Source of the DNA: Bordetella parapertussis
GTDB taxonomy: Bacteria; Pseudomonadota; Gammaproteobacteria; Burkholderiales; SG8-39
Direction: 5' to 3'
Length of the DNA: 5,503 nucleotides
Assembly (NCBI GenBank): GCA_945906975.1
Contig: CAMDRY010000242.1
Span: 1-5,503 of the forward strand
Part shown: in pieces, positions 1 to 5,503 of the stretch
Layout of the letters: every line of letters starts with the position of its first letter
Position numbering within the stretch: position 1 is the first letter of the stretch
Notes under the pieces: model-generated
What the model was told of the DNA's origin: nothing
The model's database searches: none
Seen by the model: the letters and a program-made list of their open reading frames with translations, nothing else
Position numbers and translations under genes: made by a program

Positions 1-711
1 TACACGTTATTGCTGGGAAGTAATGGAGCGTTGACGATTGCACCGAATCTTGGAAAGATGCCCTACGATCCAGTGCGTGATTTTGCGCCGGTGAGCCTTG
101 TTGCGCTCTCCCAGTTCGTGCTTGTCACGCACCCTTCTGTCAAGGCAGAAAGCGTCAAGCAGTTGATAACTATCGCCAAGGACAAGCCGGGAAGTCTCTT
201 TTACGGATCAGCAGGGACTGGGAGTGTCGCTCACTTGGCAGGTGAGTTGTTCAAACACTTGGCTAGTGTAGATATCGTACACGTGCCCTACAAAGGTTCC
301 GGCCCCATGACCATTGATCTAATTGGTGGGCAGGTGCAAATGTCTTTCCCTGGTCTGTCGTCGCTAGTGCCGCATATCAAATCGGGCGCGGTAAAAGCAC
401 TTGCAGTAACAGGACGCAGCCGTTCCGGCATTGTCCCGGAATTACCCACCGTGAGTGAATCCGGTCTGGCGGGCTACGAAGCGACGACATTCTGGGGCAT
501 CTTGGCGCCTTCAAAGTTATCTCCTGAGATCGTGAAACGGTTGGCGGAGGAGACCCAGCGAGCAGTTCAGAATCCAACCTTTAAGAAACAGTTGGTATCA
601 CTTGGATTTGATCCGGTTGGCAGTAATCCAGTTGAATTCGCGGAACAGATTCAAATTGATACACAAAAATGGCGAAAGATCGTTAATGTCGCTGGAATTC
701 GTGTGGAATAG
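1..711 (+). CDS. Bug/TctC-family tripartite tricarboxylate transporter substrate-binding protein, 5'-truncated
   Basis: This is the C-terminal 236 residues of a periplasmic substrate-binding protein of the Bug (TctC-like) family. These proteins bind small, usually carboxylated ligands for tripartite tricarboxylate-type uptake or for sensing. The frame is open from base 1 and begins YTLLLGSN, which matches the family's 'DGYTLL' strand, so roughly 90 residues including the signal peptide lie left of the window. The TTG at 10 is not a real start. Visible hallmarks are 'YDPVRDFAPVS', the ligand-loop stretch 'GSAGTGSVAHL' (visible residues 69-79), 'HVPYKGSGP' (94-102), 'LPTVSESGL' and the terminal helical region ending in VE. 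It ends in TAG at 709-711. It is clearly a paralogue of the protein at 3824-4789, about one third identical by eye (not computed). A 99-bp gap follows, so it may belong to the same transcript or close an upstream one. Family assignment is firm; the ligand is unknown. Confidence 0.93.
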   Translation, partial: YTLLLGSNGALTIAPNLGKMPYDPVRDFAPVSLVALSQFVLVTHPSVKAESVKQLITIAKDKPGSLFYGSAGTGSVAHLAGELFKHLASVDIVHVPYKGSGPMTIDLIGGQVQMSFPGLSSLVPHIKSGAVKALAVTGRSRSGIVPELPTVSESGLAGYEATTFWGILAPSKLSPEIVKRLAEETQRAVQNPTFKKQLVSLGFDPVGSNPVEFAEQIQIDTQKWRKIVNVAGIRVE

Positions 712-800
712 AAAATCAGAAATCTAAAGCCGACTCGTGGTTAAACCGGAAATGATGTGTATGGTGTTGCGTACATTACAGACAAATAATTTCTACAATT

Positions 801-806
801 GGAGGT
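801..806 (+). promoter_or_regulatory. Strong ribosome binding site for the thiolase-like gene
   Basis: GGAGGT lies 4 bp before the ATG at 811 and is a near-perfect Shine-Dalgarno sequence. It decides the start: the in-frame TTG at 799 overlaps this site and cannot be the initiator. It is the strongest ribosome binding site in the window, consistent with this gene leading the block that follows. Confidence 0.8.
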
Positions 807-810
807 GTTT

Positions 811-1971
811 ATGACCTCAGCAGGTGAAAGTTTTCGCGATTCAACAGCAGTAGCCGGTGTAGGTCTGACTATCGGCCATTTTCCGGATAAAACGCCACTG
901 TCTGTCGCGGTGGAGGCGTTCCAGCTAGCGCTAGCAGACAGCGGACTCGAGCGCAAAGATGTCGATGGCCTTGTCTGTTTATCCTTCGGTGCTGACTATG
1001 ACCGTGTTCTGGAAGCCATGGGACTTAACGTTCGCTGGACGCACCAAGGCTGGACACACGGGCGATTTATTTCACCAACTCTGCAGCAAGCGGCGATGGC
1101 CGTGAATCTGGGTCTCGCTAAGGCGGTCGCCGTGATCCATGCGCGACGTGGTAAGAGCTTTGGTCATTCAGAGGATTCCGAAGCCTGGCGTCAGGGATTA
1201 GGGCCGCACGGTGAAAGTCCCGCATACGGGGCTATGTCACCAACATTCGGCGCGGCCATTGCGGCGCAACGTTATTTTCATACGTATGGCGGCAGTAACG
1301 AGGACCTCGCACCGATTCCGGTGGCATTTCGCAAACACGCAGGCATGAATAACAACGCGCTGCGTCGCACGCCAATGTCCATTGACGATTATTTAAAAGC
1401 GCGTTGGATTATCGAGCCGTTAAGACTACTTGATTGCTGCCAAATCAATGACGGGGGTGCTTGCATCATAGTTACCTCCGCAGAACGTGCACGGGATTGT
1501 AAGAAGACGCCTGTTTATATTTCAGGAATGCAGGGTGTGCACGCTGGACCACAGTTTCATAACTTGACCTTGCCTGGCCTCGGCGTTGCGCAGCAAAAAG
1601 TCTACAAATACGCGCCAAAAAAAGAAGACCTCTATGCTTATCAGATGGCGGGAATCACTCAGAAGGATGTTGATCTGTTGGCGACCTACGATGCATTTTC
1701 ACCGTTGGTGTTGTTCATGCTTGAGCGATTTGGTTTCTGTGGTCCCGGTGAGGCGAGGGAATTCATTAAGGGCGGTCGCATTGAAGTCGGTGGTGAGCTG
1801 CCGATTAATACCTCCGGTGGTTTACTTTCAGAAGGACACGTTGGCGGCTGGAATTTATTCATCGAAGCCATTCGTCAATTGCGGCATGAATGCGGGGAAC
1901 GACAGGTCGCCAACGCGACTATCGCTCAGTATGCGTGTTTCCTTGGTGAATCAATTATTTTCCGGAGATAG
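811..1971 (+). CDS. Thiolase-like protein (SCP-x/Ltp2-type thiolase superfamily)
   Basis: A 386-residue cytoplasmic protein of the thiolase superfamily, in the subgroup related to SCP-x thiolases and lipid-transfer-protein aldolases (often annotated 'acetyl-CoA acetyltransferase' or 'thiolase family protein'). The N-terminal half carries 'AVEAFQLALADSGL' (33-45) and 'VDGLVC' (51-56). The C-terminal half carries 'YDAFSPLVLF' (293-302), 'GFCGPGEAREFI' (308-319) and 'GGELPINTSGGLLSEGH' (327-343), which includes the conserved catalytic His (H343). The region where true thiolases have the nucleophilic Cys reads 'GRFISPTLQQAAMA' (84-97) with no Cys, and the C-terminal Cys-Gly-Gly motif is replaced by 'ACFLGES' (375-381). 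Ordinary thiolysis is therefore doubtful. The DUF35 gene begins 2 bp later, as in pairs such as Ltp2-ChsH2, where the two subunits form an aldolase that cleaves side-chain acyl-CoA. Start ATG was chosen for the GGAGGT upstream. Family is secure; the reaction is unassigned. Confidence 0.88.
   Translation: MTSAGESFRDSTAVAGVGLTIGHFPDKTPLSVAVEAFQLALADSGLERKDVDGLVCLSFGADYDRVLEAMGLNVRWTHQGWTHGRFISPTLQQAAMAVNLGLAKAVAVIHARRGKSFGHSEDSEAWRQGLGPHGESPAYGAMSPTFGAAIAAQRYFHTYGGSNEDLAPIPVAFRKHAGMNNNALRRTPMSIDDYLKARWIIEPLRLLDCCQINDGGACIIVTSAERARDCKKTPVYISGMQGVHAGPQFHNLTLPGLGVAQQKVYKYAPKKEDLYAYQMAGITQKDVDLLATYDAFSPLVLFMLERFGFCGPGEAREFIKGGRIEVGGELPINTSGGLLSEGHVGGWNLFIEAIRQLRHECGERQVANATIAQYACFLGESIIFRR
1964..1967 (+). 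promoter_or_regulatory. Ribosome binding site inside the end of the thiolase-like gene
   Basis: GGAG lies 6 bp before the ATG at 1974 and falls within the last codons of the preceding gene, whose TAG is at 1969-1971. A ribosome finishing the thiolase-like protein would stop over this site. Translational coupling and matched amounts of the two proteins are therefore likely (inference). Confidence 0.6.
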
Positions 1972-1973
1972 TC

Positions 1974-2411
1974 ATGGCCACCGCACCACGCCGCATTGAT
2001 GAGACCACTGGTCGTTATCTACCGATCATTTATCCTGAAGAACGCCCCTTTTGGGATGCATTACGTAAGCGTCAGTTGGTACTACCACGCTGCCAGACCT
2101 GTAGGCAAGCATGGTTTCCAATTGGTCCAGCGTGCCCAAACTGTTTTTCAATCAGCTTTGAATGGTCGCCGATGACTGGCAAGGGGCTATTGCACAATTA
2201 TGTGGTTTATCACAAAGCTTGGGCCCCTTGGCTAGAAAAGCGGGTGCCCTATGCGGTCGTGCAGGTAGAGCTCGAGGAAGGCCCGCGGCTGACAACTAAT
2301 CTACTTGAATGTCCAATCGATAAAATCAAGATCGGAATGCCTGTCGAGGCGATTTTCGAAGACATTTCCGATGAAATCACATTGCTACAGTTTCGGCCTT
2401 TAGGCTTATAG
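1974..2411 (+). CDS. Zn-ribbon/OB-fold protein (DUF35 family), partner of the thiolase-like protein
   Basis: A 145-residue protein with the two-part DUF35 architecture. An N-terminal helix region (about 17-35, 'PEERPFWDALRKRQL') leads into a four-cysteine rubredoxin-like zinc ribbon at C40-x2-C43 and C54-x2-C57. An OB-fold follows (about 62-142, 'GKGLLHNYVVYHKAW', 'PYAVVQVELEEGPRL', 'GMPVEAIFED'). Length is normal for the family. DUF35 proteins are non-catalytic or acyl-CoA-binding subunits encoded next to thiolase-like partners. In the Ltp2-ChsH2 steroid side-chain aldolase, the DUF35 part is needed for the activity of its thiolase-fold partner. The 2-bp spacing from the upstream gene strongly suggests such a complex here. 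All four zinc ligands are present, so the protein looks intact. It carries no signal peptide and should be cytoplasmic. Substrate is unknown. Confidence 0.92.
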   Translation: MATAPRRIDETTGRYLPIIYPEERPFWDALRKRQLVLPRCQTCRQAWFPIGPACPNCFSISFEWSPMTGKGLLHNYVVYHKAWAPWLEKRVPYAVVQVELEEGPRLTTNLLECPIDKIKIGMPVEAIFEDISDEITLLQFRPLGL

Positions 2412-2417
2412 GTTTCT

Positions 2418-2448
2418 CGAATGCTAACTCGAAAGCTAGCTGTATTCG
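2418..2448 (+). repeat. Imperfect inverted repeat spanning the start codon of the MmgE/PrpD gene
   Basis: CGAAT (2418-2422) pairs with ATTCG (2444-2448), and GCTA (2423-2426) pairs with TAGC (2437-2440). This gives a nine-pair stem with a 3-nt bulge (2441-2443) and a 10-nt loop. The ATG at 2421-2423 lies inside the 5' arm. The pairing is visible in the sequence. Any role in limiting initiation, for instance until a ribosome arrives from the upstream gene, is speculative. Confidence 0.25.
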
Positions 2449-3791
2449 TCGCCGGACTCGAATATTCAGAACTGCCGTTGAAGACGGTTCAGATGAGCCA
2501 GTTATTACTGCTTGATGGTTTGGGCTGCCTATTGGCTGGAACGAACGCTGCACATTCGCGAAACACTGCTCGGATGGTGAGAGAGCTCGGTGGTGCTGCT
2601 CAGGCGACGATCTATTCGGGCATGACCTCAGGCTCAGTACGAGACGCAGCATTCGTAAACGGAATTTCGCTCTATAGCGTAGGATTAAACGACGTGCATG
2701 TTACGGCGGAGTCGCATCCTGGCGCGTCTGTTATTCCGACCATACTCGCGCTCGGTGAATGGAAAAATTTGCCAGGACGCGAGATGATTGCAGCGATGGT
2801 GGCTGGCTACGAATTGGTGGGACGCATCGGAAAAGCCGTTTTGCCAAGCCATCGTCAACGCGGTTTTCATGCGACGGGAACCTGCGGGACCTTTGGCGCG
2901 GCAGCCGCAGCCGCACGAGCACTTAATTTTGATGCGGATAAAACTGCCAATACGTTTGGTATCGCCGGCAGCCAGGCCGCTGGTCTTTATGAGTGCCATC
3001 ATGACGGTACTTCAACGATGATTTATCACGCGGGGCGCGCAGCGCAAAACGGTGTCGAGGCCGTGCTTCTAGTGGCGTCTGGAATGACCGGACCAGCGAC
3101 CGTGTTTGAAGGAAGCAAAGGTTTTTTTCGTGCCACATCGAATGTTGTATTCGATGCGGCCGCTGAGGAGGTTGCATTAAAGGGGCTAGGTCGAATTTAT
3201 GAGATTGACGCTACTAGTTTTCGACCCTATTTCGGCTGCAGTTCGACGCTTGCCGCTTCTGCAGCAATTGCTAACCTTTTGCACAACAAACAGCTTTCAC
3301 CCAATGCAATAGAAGAAATCGTCGTGCAATGCCATCCTATTGTTGCGCAGGATAACGCCGATATTGCGCCGCAAACGTTACTCGCGGCGCGACTAAGCAT
3401 GCCTTTTAACGTCGCACTCGTATTGCATCATGGTGATGTCTGGCGCAAGGATTTGCCAGAGTCGGAGTTGGGCAATCAGGCGATCAGAGGCCTGTTACCC
3501 AAGATCACATTGGCTCCGGATCCGAGTATGAGTCGCCGCGGTGCAGCGATAACTGTTCGACACAAGGATGGTTACTGCGTGACTGAAACGGTACGTGATC
3601 CTCGGGGCAGTGAGGGGAATCCGTTGTCGTGGGACGAAGTTGTAACCAAGTTCCGCCGTTTGACAGAAAAAATTGTAACCAAGTCTGGTCAAGACGTAGT
3701 AATTGATGCGGTGAAAAATATTGACCGATGCAATGGAGCAGACCTCGCAGCAGCAATGCGTACCGCTGCGGGTAGTCCAAAAAAGAAATGA
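2421..3791 (+). CDS. MmgE/PrpD family protein (2-methylcitrate dehydratase-like fold)
   Basis: A 456-residue cytoplasmic protein of the MmgE/PrpD family, which includes 2-methylcitrate dehydratase, cis-aconitate decarboxylase and iminodisuccinate epimerase. Length is typical. The N-terminal helical domain (about 5-245) contains 'LLLDGLGCLLAG' (29-40), 'AAFVNGISLYSVGLNDVH' (76-93), 'HPGASVIP' (99-106), 'RGFHATGTCGTFGAAAA' (147-163) and 'HAGRAAQNGVEA' (203-214). The C-terminal domain starts near 263 with 'SFRPYFGCSS'. Several positions that are acidic, Lys or His in well-studied members differ: the DxDDT-type motif reads G88-L-N-D-V92, the Lys before 'LHxG' is M200, the Lys of 'KxYP' is R268, and the His a few residues later is L277. 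H99, H150 and D91 remain. Methylcitrate dehydration is therefore unlikely, and prpD would be an unsafe name. It starts 9 bp after the DUF35 gene behind a weak AGG, suggesting coupled translation. A family-level call is all that can be supported. Confidence 0.9.
   Translation: MLTRKLAVFVAGLEYSELPLKTVQMSQLLLLDGLGCLLAGTNAAHSRNTARMVRELGGAAQATIYSGMTSGSVRDAAFVNGISLYSVGLNDVHVTAESHPGASVIPTILALGEWKNLPGREMIAAMVAGYELVGRIGKAVLPSHRQRGFHATGTCGTFGAAAAAARALNFDADKTANTFGIAGSQAAGLYECHHDGTSTMIYHAGRAAQNGVEAVLLVASGMTGPATVFEGSKGFFRATSNVVFDAAAEEVALKGLGRIYEIDATSFRPYFGCSSTLAASAAIANLLHNKQLSPNAIEEIVVQCHPIVAQDNADIAPQTLLAARLSMPFNVALVLHHGDVWRKDLPESELGNQAIRGLLPKITLAPDPSMSRRGAAITVRHKDGYCVTETVRDPRGSEGNPLSWDEVVTKFRRLTEKIVTKSGQDVVIDAVKNIDRCNGADLAAAMRTAAGSPKKK
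3640..3684 (+). repeat. 12-bp in-frame direct repeat within the MmgE/PrpD gene
   Basis: TTGTAACCAAGT occurs at 3640-3651 and again at 3673-3684, exactly 33 bp apart. Each copy is read in the same frame, giving 'VVTK' at residues 407-410 and 'IVTK' at 418-421. The DNA match is perfect. A chance or small-duplication origin within a C-terminal helix is as likely as any function. Confidence 0.5.
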
Positions 3792-3813
3792 CCTATAAAC
3801 AGATCACGTAGAT

Positions 3814-3817
3814 GGGA
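3814..3817 (+). promoter_or_regulatory. Probable ribosome binding site for the second Bug/TctC gene
   Basis: GGGA lies 6 bp before the ATG at 3824. The alternative in-frame ATG at 3812 has no purine-rich site at a useful distance. The later start also gives a cleaner signal peptide beginning MHNFK. The site is short, so the choice of start is only moderately supported. Confidence 0.4.
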
Positions 3818-3823
3818 TACGAA

Positions 3824-4789
3824 ATGCACAACTTCAAAATAAGCATTCTTGTCATGGCTATTGGTATGGCAATGAACGGTGTTGCCTCAGCACAAACATA
3901 TCCTACGCGGCCAATACGTGTCATTGGGCCAACGGTCGGAGGTGGAGTGGACGTTAATGCACGCATTGTCGCGCCATATTTGAGTGCGGCACTGGGGCAA
4001 CAGATTGTCATAGAAAACAAAGGCGGCGCTGGTGGGATATTGGCCGCGGAAACAGTGATCCGGGCTCAGCCGGACGGTTATACTTTGCTAGTCTACGGTC
4101 CCCCAGTGTGGATTAACCCATTGATCAAACGGGGCGTAACATACGATCCGCTCAAGGATTTGCGGCCAATAGGATTGTTAGCCCGCGCCGCTAATCTCCT
4201 CGTTGTGCATCCATCAGTACCGGCAAAGAACGTCAGGGAGTTGATCGCTCTGGCAAAAGCGAAGCCCGGCCAGATGTTCGATGCTGGTAGTGATACCGGG
4301 TCGTCTGCGCATCTGGGGGCCGAGTTATTCAAGTCTATGGCCAACGTCTCGGTCGTTCGCGTGCCGTACAAAGGCGTGGGTGCGGGGATAACGGCGCTAG
4401 TATCTGGCGAGGTTCACATGATGTTACCGGCCATTGCCGCCGCGATGCCTCATGTAAAAAATGGCCGTCTTCGCGCGCTGGGTGTTTCATCCTTAACACC
4501 GACGGCGTTGGCGCCAGGAGTGCCAACTATCGCAGCAACCGGACTGCCAGGGTTTACCACTGAATCGGCAAATGCTTATTTTGCCCCTGCAGGGACGCCA
4601 GCGGCAATCGTCACGAAATTCAATGAGGAGCTTGCCCGAGTTTTGAAAATCCCCGAGGTTCGAGAGAAACTGATTGCTGGTGGATCGGAAGCGATCATCG
4701 GAACGCCACAGGAGACTAGCGAGACCATACGGCAAGAAATGATCAAGTGGGGAAAAGTTATCAAGGAACTTGGAATGCAGGAAGAGTAG
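3824..4789 (+). CDS. Bug/TctC-family periplasmic substrate-binding protein, complete
   Basis: A 321-residue substrate-binding protein of the Bug (TctC-like) family, with normal length. It opens with a Sec signal peptide: a short basic start (MHNFK), a hydrophobic core (about 6-20) and an A-S-A cleavage motif at 21-23, followed by the mature start QTYPTRPIRVI. Family landmarks follow in order: 'ENKGGAGGILAAE' (64-76), 'PDGYTLL' (83-89), 'YDPLKDLRPI', 'AGSDTGSSAHL' (144-154), 'RVPYKGVG' (169-176), 'GVPTIAATGLPGF' and a helical C-terminus. These proteins close around small carboxylated or similar ligands in the periplasm. No TctA or TctB permease is visible, as is usual for orphan Bug genes. It lies 32 bp after the MmgE/PrpD gene and 16 bp before the OCD-family gene. 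It therefore probably delivers the substrate, or senses it, for the enzymes encoded around it. An alternative start at 3812 would add four residues. Confidence 0.93.
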   Translation: MHNFKISILVMAIGMAMNGVASAQTYPTRPIRVIGPTVGGGVDVNARIVAPYLSAALGQQIVIENKGGAGGILAAETVIRAQPDGYTLLVYGPPVWINPLIKRGVTYDPLKDLRPIGLLARAANLLVVHPSVPAKNVRELIALAKAKPGQMFDAGSDTGSSAHLGAELFKSMANVSVVRVPYKGVGAGITALVSGEVHMMLPAIAAAMPHVKNGRLRALGVSSLTPTALAPGVPTIAATGLPGFTTESANAYFAPAGTPAAIVTKFNEELARVLKIPEVREKLIAGGSEAIIGTPQETSETIRQEMIKWGKVIKELGMQEE

Positions 4790-4805
4790 CGGCGAGTCTA
4801 TACAC

Positions 4806-5503
4806 ATGGTCAGATACATCAAAAGCGATGAGGCTCAACAACTTATTAGCATGTCCACGGCCATTGAAATCATAAATTCTGCATTCTGTGATCTCGCCGA
4901 AGGGGATGCGGTAGATAGTCCACGCCGGCGCACGCGGAAATCAGGCAAGACGCTGCATTTAATGCAGGCGATTGCCCCTCGCATAAAGGTGGCAGGCTTC
5001 AAGGCAGGATATTCGCGCGGCCCTGGACTGATTCATTTGTACGATTACGAAAGTGGACGACTAGAAGCGATGATCGAATCCGACTGGTTGGGACGCATAC
5101 GAACGGCCGCGACTACCGCGGTGGCGACGCGCCTCTTAGCGCGTGCAGATGCAGAAACCGTTGCCTGCTTTGGCCTCGGACGTCACGGCAGTTTTCAGTT
5201 GGCTGCAGTTGCGCAGGTTCGAAAAATTAAAAAAGTTCAGGTCTATGGGCGAAATCGTGAGCGGGCCAATGAGTTTTGCGAGGCAATGTCGAAACAGCTA
5301 GCAGTCCCTGTGACGGCGGCGGCCACGCCTCGCGAAGTATTGGCCGGCGCAGATATCGTAAATCTAATCACCCCTTCAGACACCCCTCTTTTCGACGGCA
5401 CTTGGTTAGTAGCCGGACAGCACATAAACGCTGCGGGGAGTAATGAATTCAACCGTCGCGAAGTTGATCTTGAAACTATCAAGAGAAGCGATGTGATCGT
5501 GGT
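4806..5503 (+). CDS. Ornithine cyclodeaminase/mu-crystallin family NAD(P)-dependent enzyme, 3'-truncated
   Basis: An ATG at 4806 opens a frame that runs off the right edge, showing 232 residues of a protein that usually has about 310-340. It belongs to the ornithine cyclodeaminase/mu-crystallin family, which includes ornithine cyclodeaminase, alanine dehydrogenase, ketimine and pyrroline-2-carboxylate reductases, and iminosuccinate reductase. The N-terminal substrate part contains 'HLMQAIAP' (51-58), 'AGFKAGYS' (63-70; K66 matches the family's substrate-carboxylate Lys) and 'IRTAATTAVA' (98-107; R99 in the conserved RTAA motif). A Rossmann fold follows, with the dinucleotide loop G123-L-G125-R-H-G128, then 'VQVYGRNRERANEF', 'GADIVNLITPSDTPLFDG' and 'INAAGSN'. 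The Gln usual after the second loop Gly plus one is His here. Only a weak GGCGAG (4791-4796) precedes the start, 16 bp after the previous stop. Specific substrate cannot be told, partly because the C-terminal catalytic Asp region is outside the window. Confidence 0.92.
   Translation, partial: MVRYIKSDEAQQLISMSTAIEIINSAFCDLAEGDAVDSPRRRTRKSGKTLHLMQAIAPRIKVAGFKAGYSRGPGLIHLYDYESGRLEAMIESDWLGRIRTAATTAVATRLLARADAETVACFGLGRHGSFQLAAVAQVRKIKKVQVYGRNRERANEFCEAMSKQLAVPVTAAATPREVLAGADIVNLITPSDTPLFDGTWLVAGQHINAAGSNEFNRREVDLETIKRSDVIV

Noticed and set aside
10..12. TTG as start of the first gene
   Set aside because: The frame is open upstream to base 1 and the residues there (YTL) continue a conserved family strand, so the gene is cut by the window edge rather than starting here.
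754..776. Possible small hairpin ATGTGT/GTACAT in the gap before the thiolase-like gene
   Set aside because: It has only four Watson-Crick pairs plus two G-T wobbles, no following T run, and is too weak for a terminator.
794..799. TACAAT resembling a -10 promoter element
   Set aside because: It abuts the ribosome binding site at 801, so transcription would start inside or after that site. No -35 lies at 16-18 bp; the nearest, TTGCGT at 767-772, is 21 bp away.
1586..1999. 137-codon open frame overlapping the end of the thiolase-like gene on the same strand
   Set aside because: It is a shifted-frame shadow of a gene whose own frame has clear family motifs. The translation shows no recognisable domain and starts without a ribosome binding site.
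2685..3177. Several antisense open frames of 63-105 codons under the MmgE/PrpD gene
   Set aside because: They overlap a well-supported coding gene, resemble no known protein, and are rich in Arg, His and Pro as expected of antisense shadows.
2421..3791. Naming this gene prpD (2-methylcitrate dehydratase)
   Set aside because: No prpB or prpC neighbours are seen, and several active-site positions differ from PrpD-type sequences.
5243..5482. 79-codon antisense open frame at the right edge
   Set aside because: The opposite strand encodes the Rossmann-fold part of the OCD-family enzyme, so this is a shadow.

Overview
The window looks like part of a catabolic or transport gene cluster from a proteobacterium, most likely an uncultured or environmental betaproteobacterium (Burkholderiales-like). 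The main reason is the presence of two different Bug/TctC-type periplasmic substrate-binding proteins, a family greatly expanded in that order. They sit beside a thiolase-like/DUF35 pair, an MmgE/PrpD protein and an ornithine cyclodeaminase/mu-crystallin family protein. Base composition is moderate (roughly half G+C by eye, not computed), lower than in most cultured Burkholderiales. An alphaproteobacterial source is possible, and the taxonomic call is inference.

Layout: all six genes are on the + strand and there is almost no free space. (1) 1-711 is the 3' part of a Bug/TctC substrate-binding protein, cut by the left edge. (2) A 99-bp gap (712-810) is the only sizeable intergenic space and ends in a strong GGAGGT ribosome binding site. 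(3) 811-1971 is a thiolase-like protein. (4) 1974-2411 is its small zinc-ribbon/OB-fold (DUF35) partner, 2 bp downstream. (5) 2421-3791 is an MmgE/PrpD-family protein. (6) 3824-4789 is a second, complete Bug/TctC protein with a signal peptide. (7) 4806-5503 is the 5' part of an ornithine cyclodeaminase/mu-crystallin family NAD(P)-dependent enzyme, cut by the right edge. Gaps from gene 2 onward are 2, 9, 32 and 16 bp, so genes 2-6 are probably one transcript.

Working model (inference): the Bug proteins capture a small carboxylated compound in the periplasm, and the enzymes process it or its CoA derivative. The thiolase-like/DUF35 pair would make or break a carbon-carbon bond on an acyl-CoA. 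The MmgE/PrpD protein would carry out a lyase, isomerase or epimerase step. The OCD-family protein would reduce an imine or deaminate an amino acid. No membrane permease (TctA/TctB) is visible. Two enzymes lack residues usually tied to their family's textbook activity: the thiolase-like protein has no recognisable nucleophilic cysteine, and the MmgE/PrpD protein has changes at several active-site positions. The actual pathway is therefore not obvious and is the most interesting aspect of the window. No RNA genes, mobile elements, CRISPR arrays or convincing terminators were seen.
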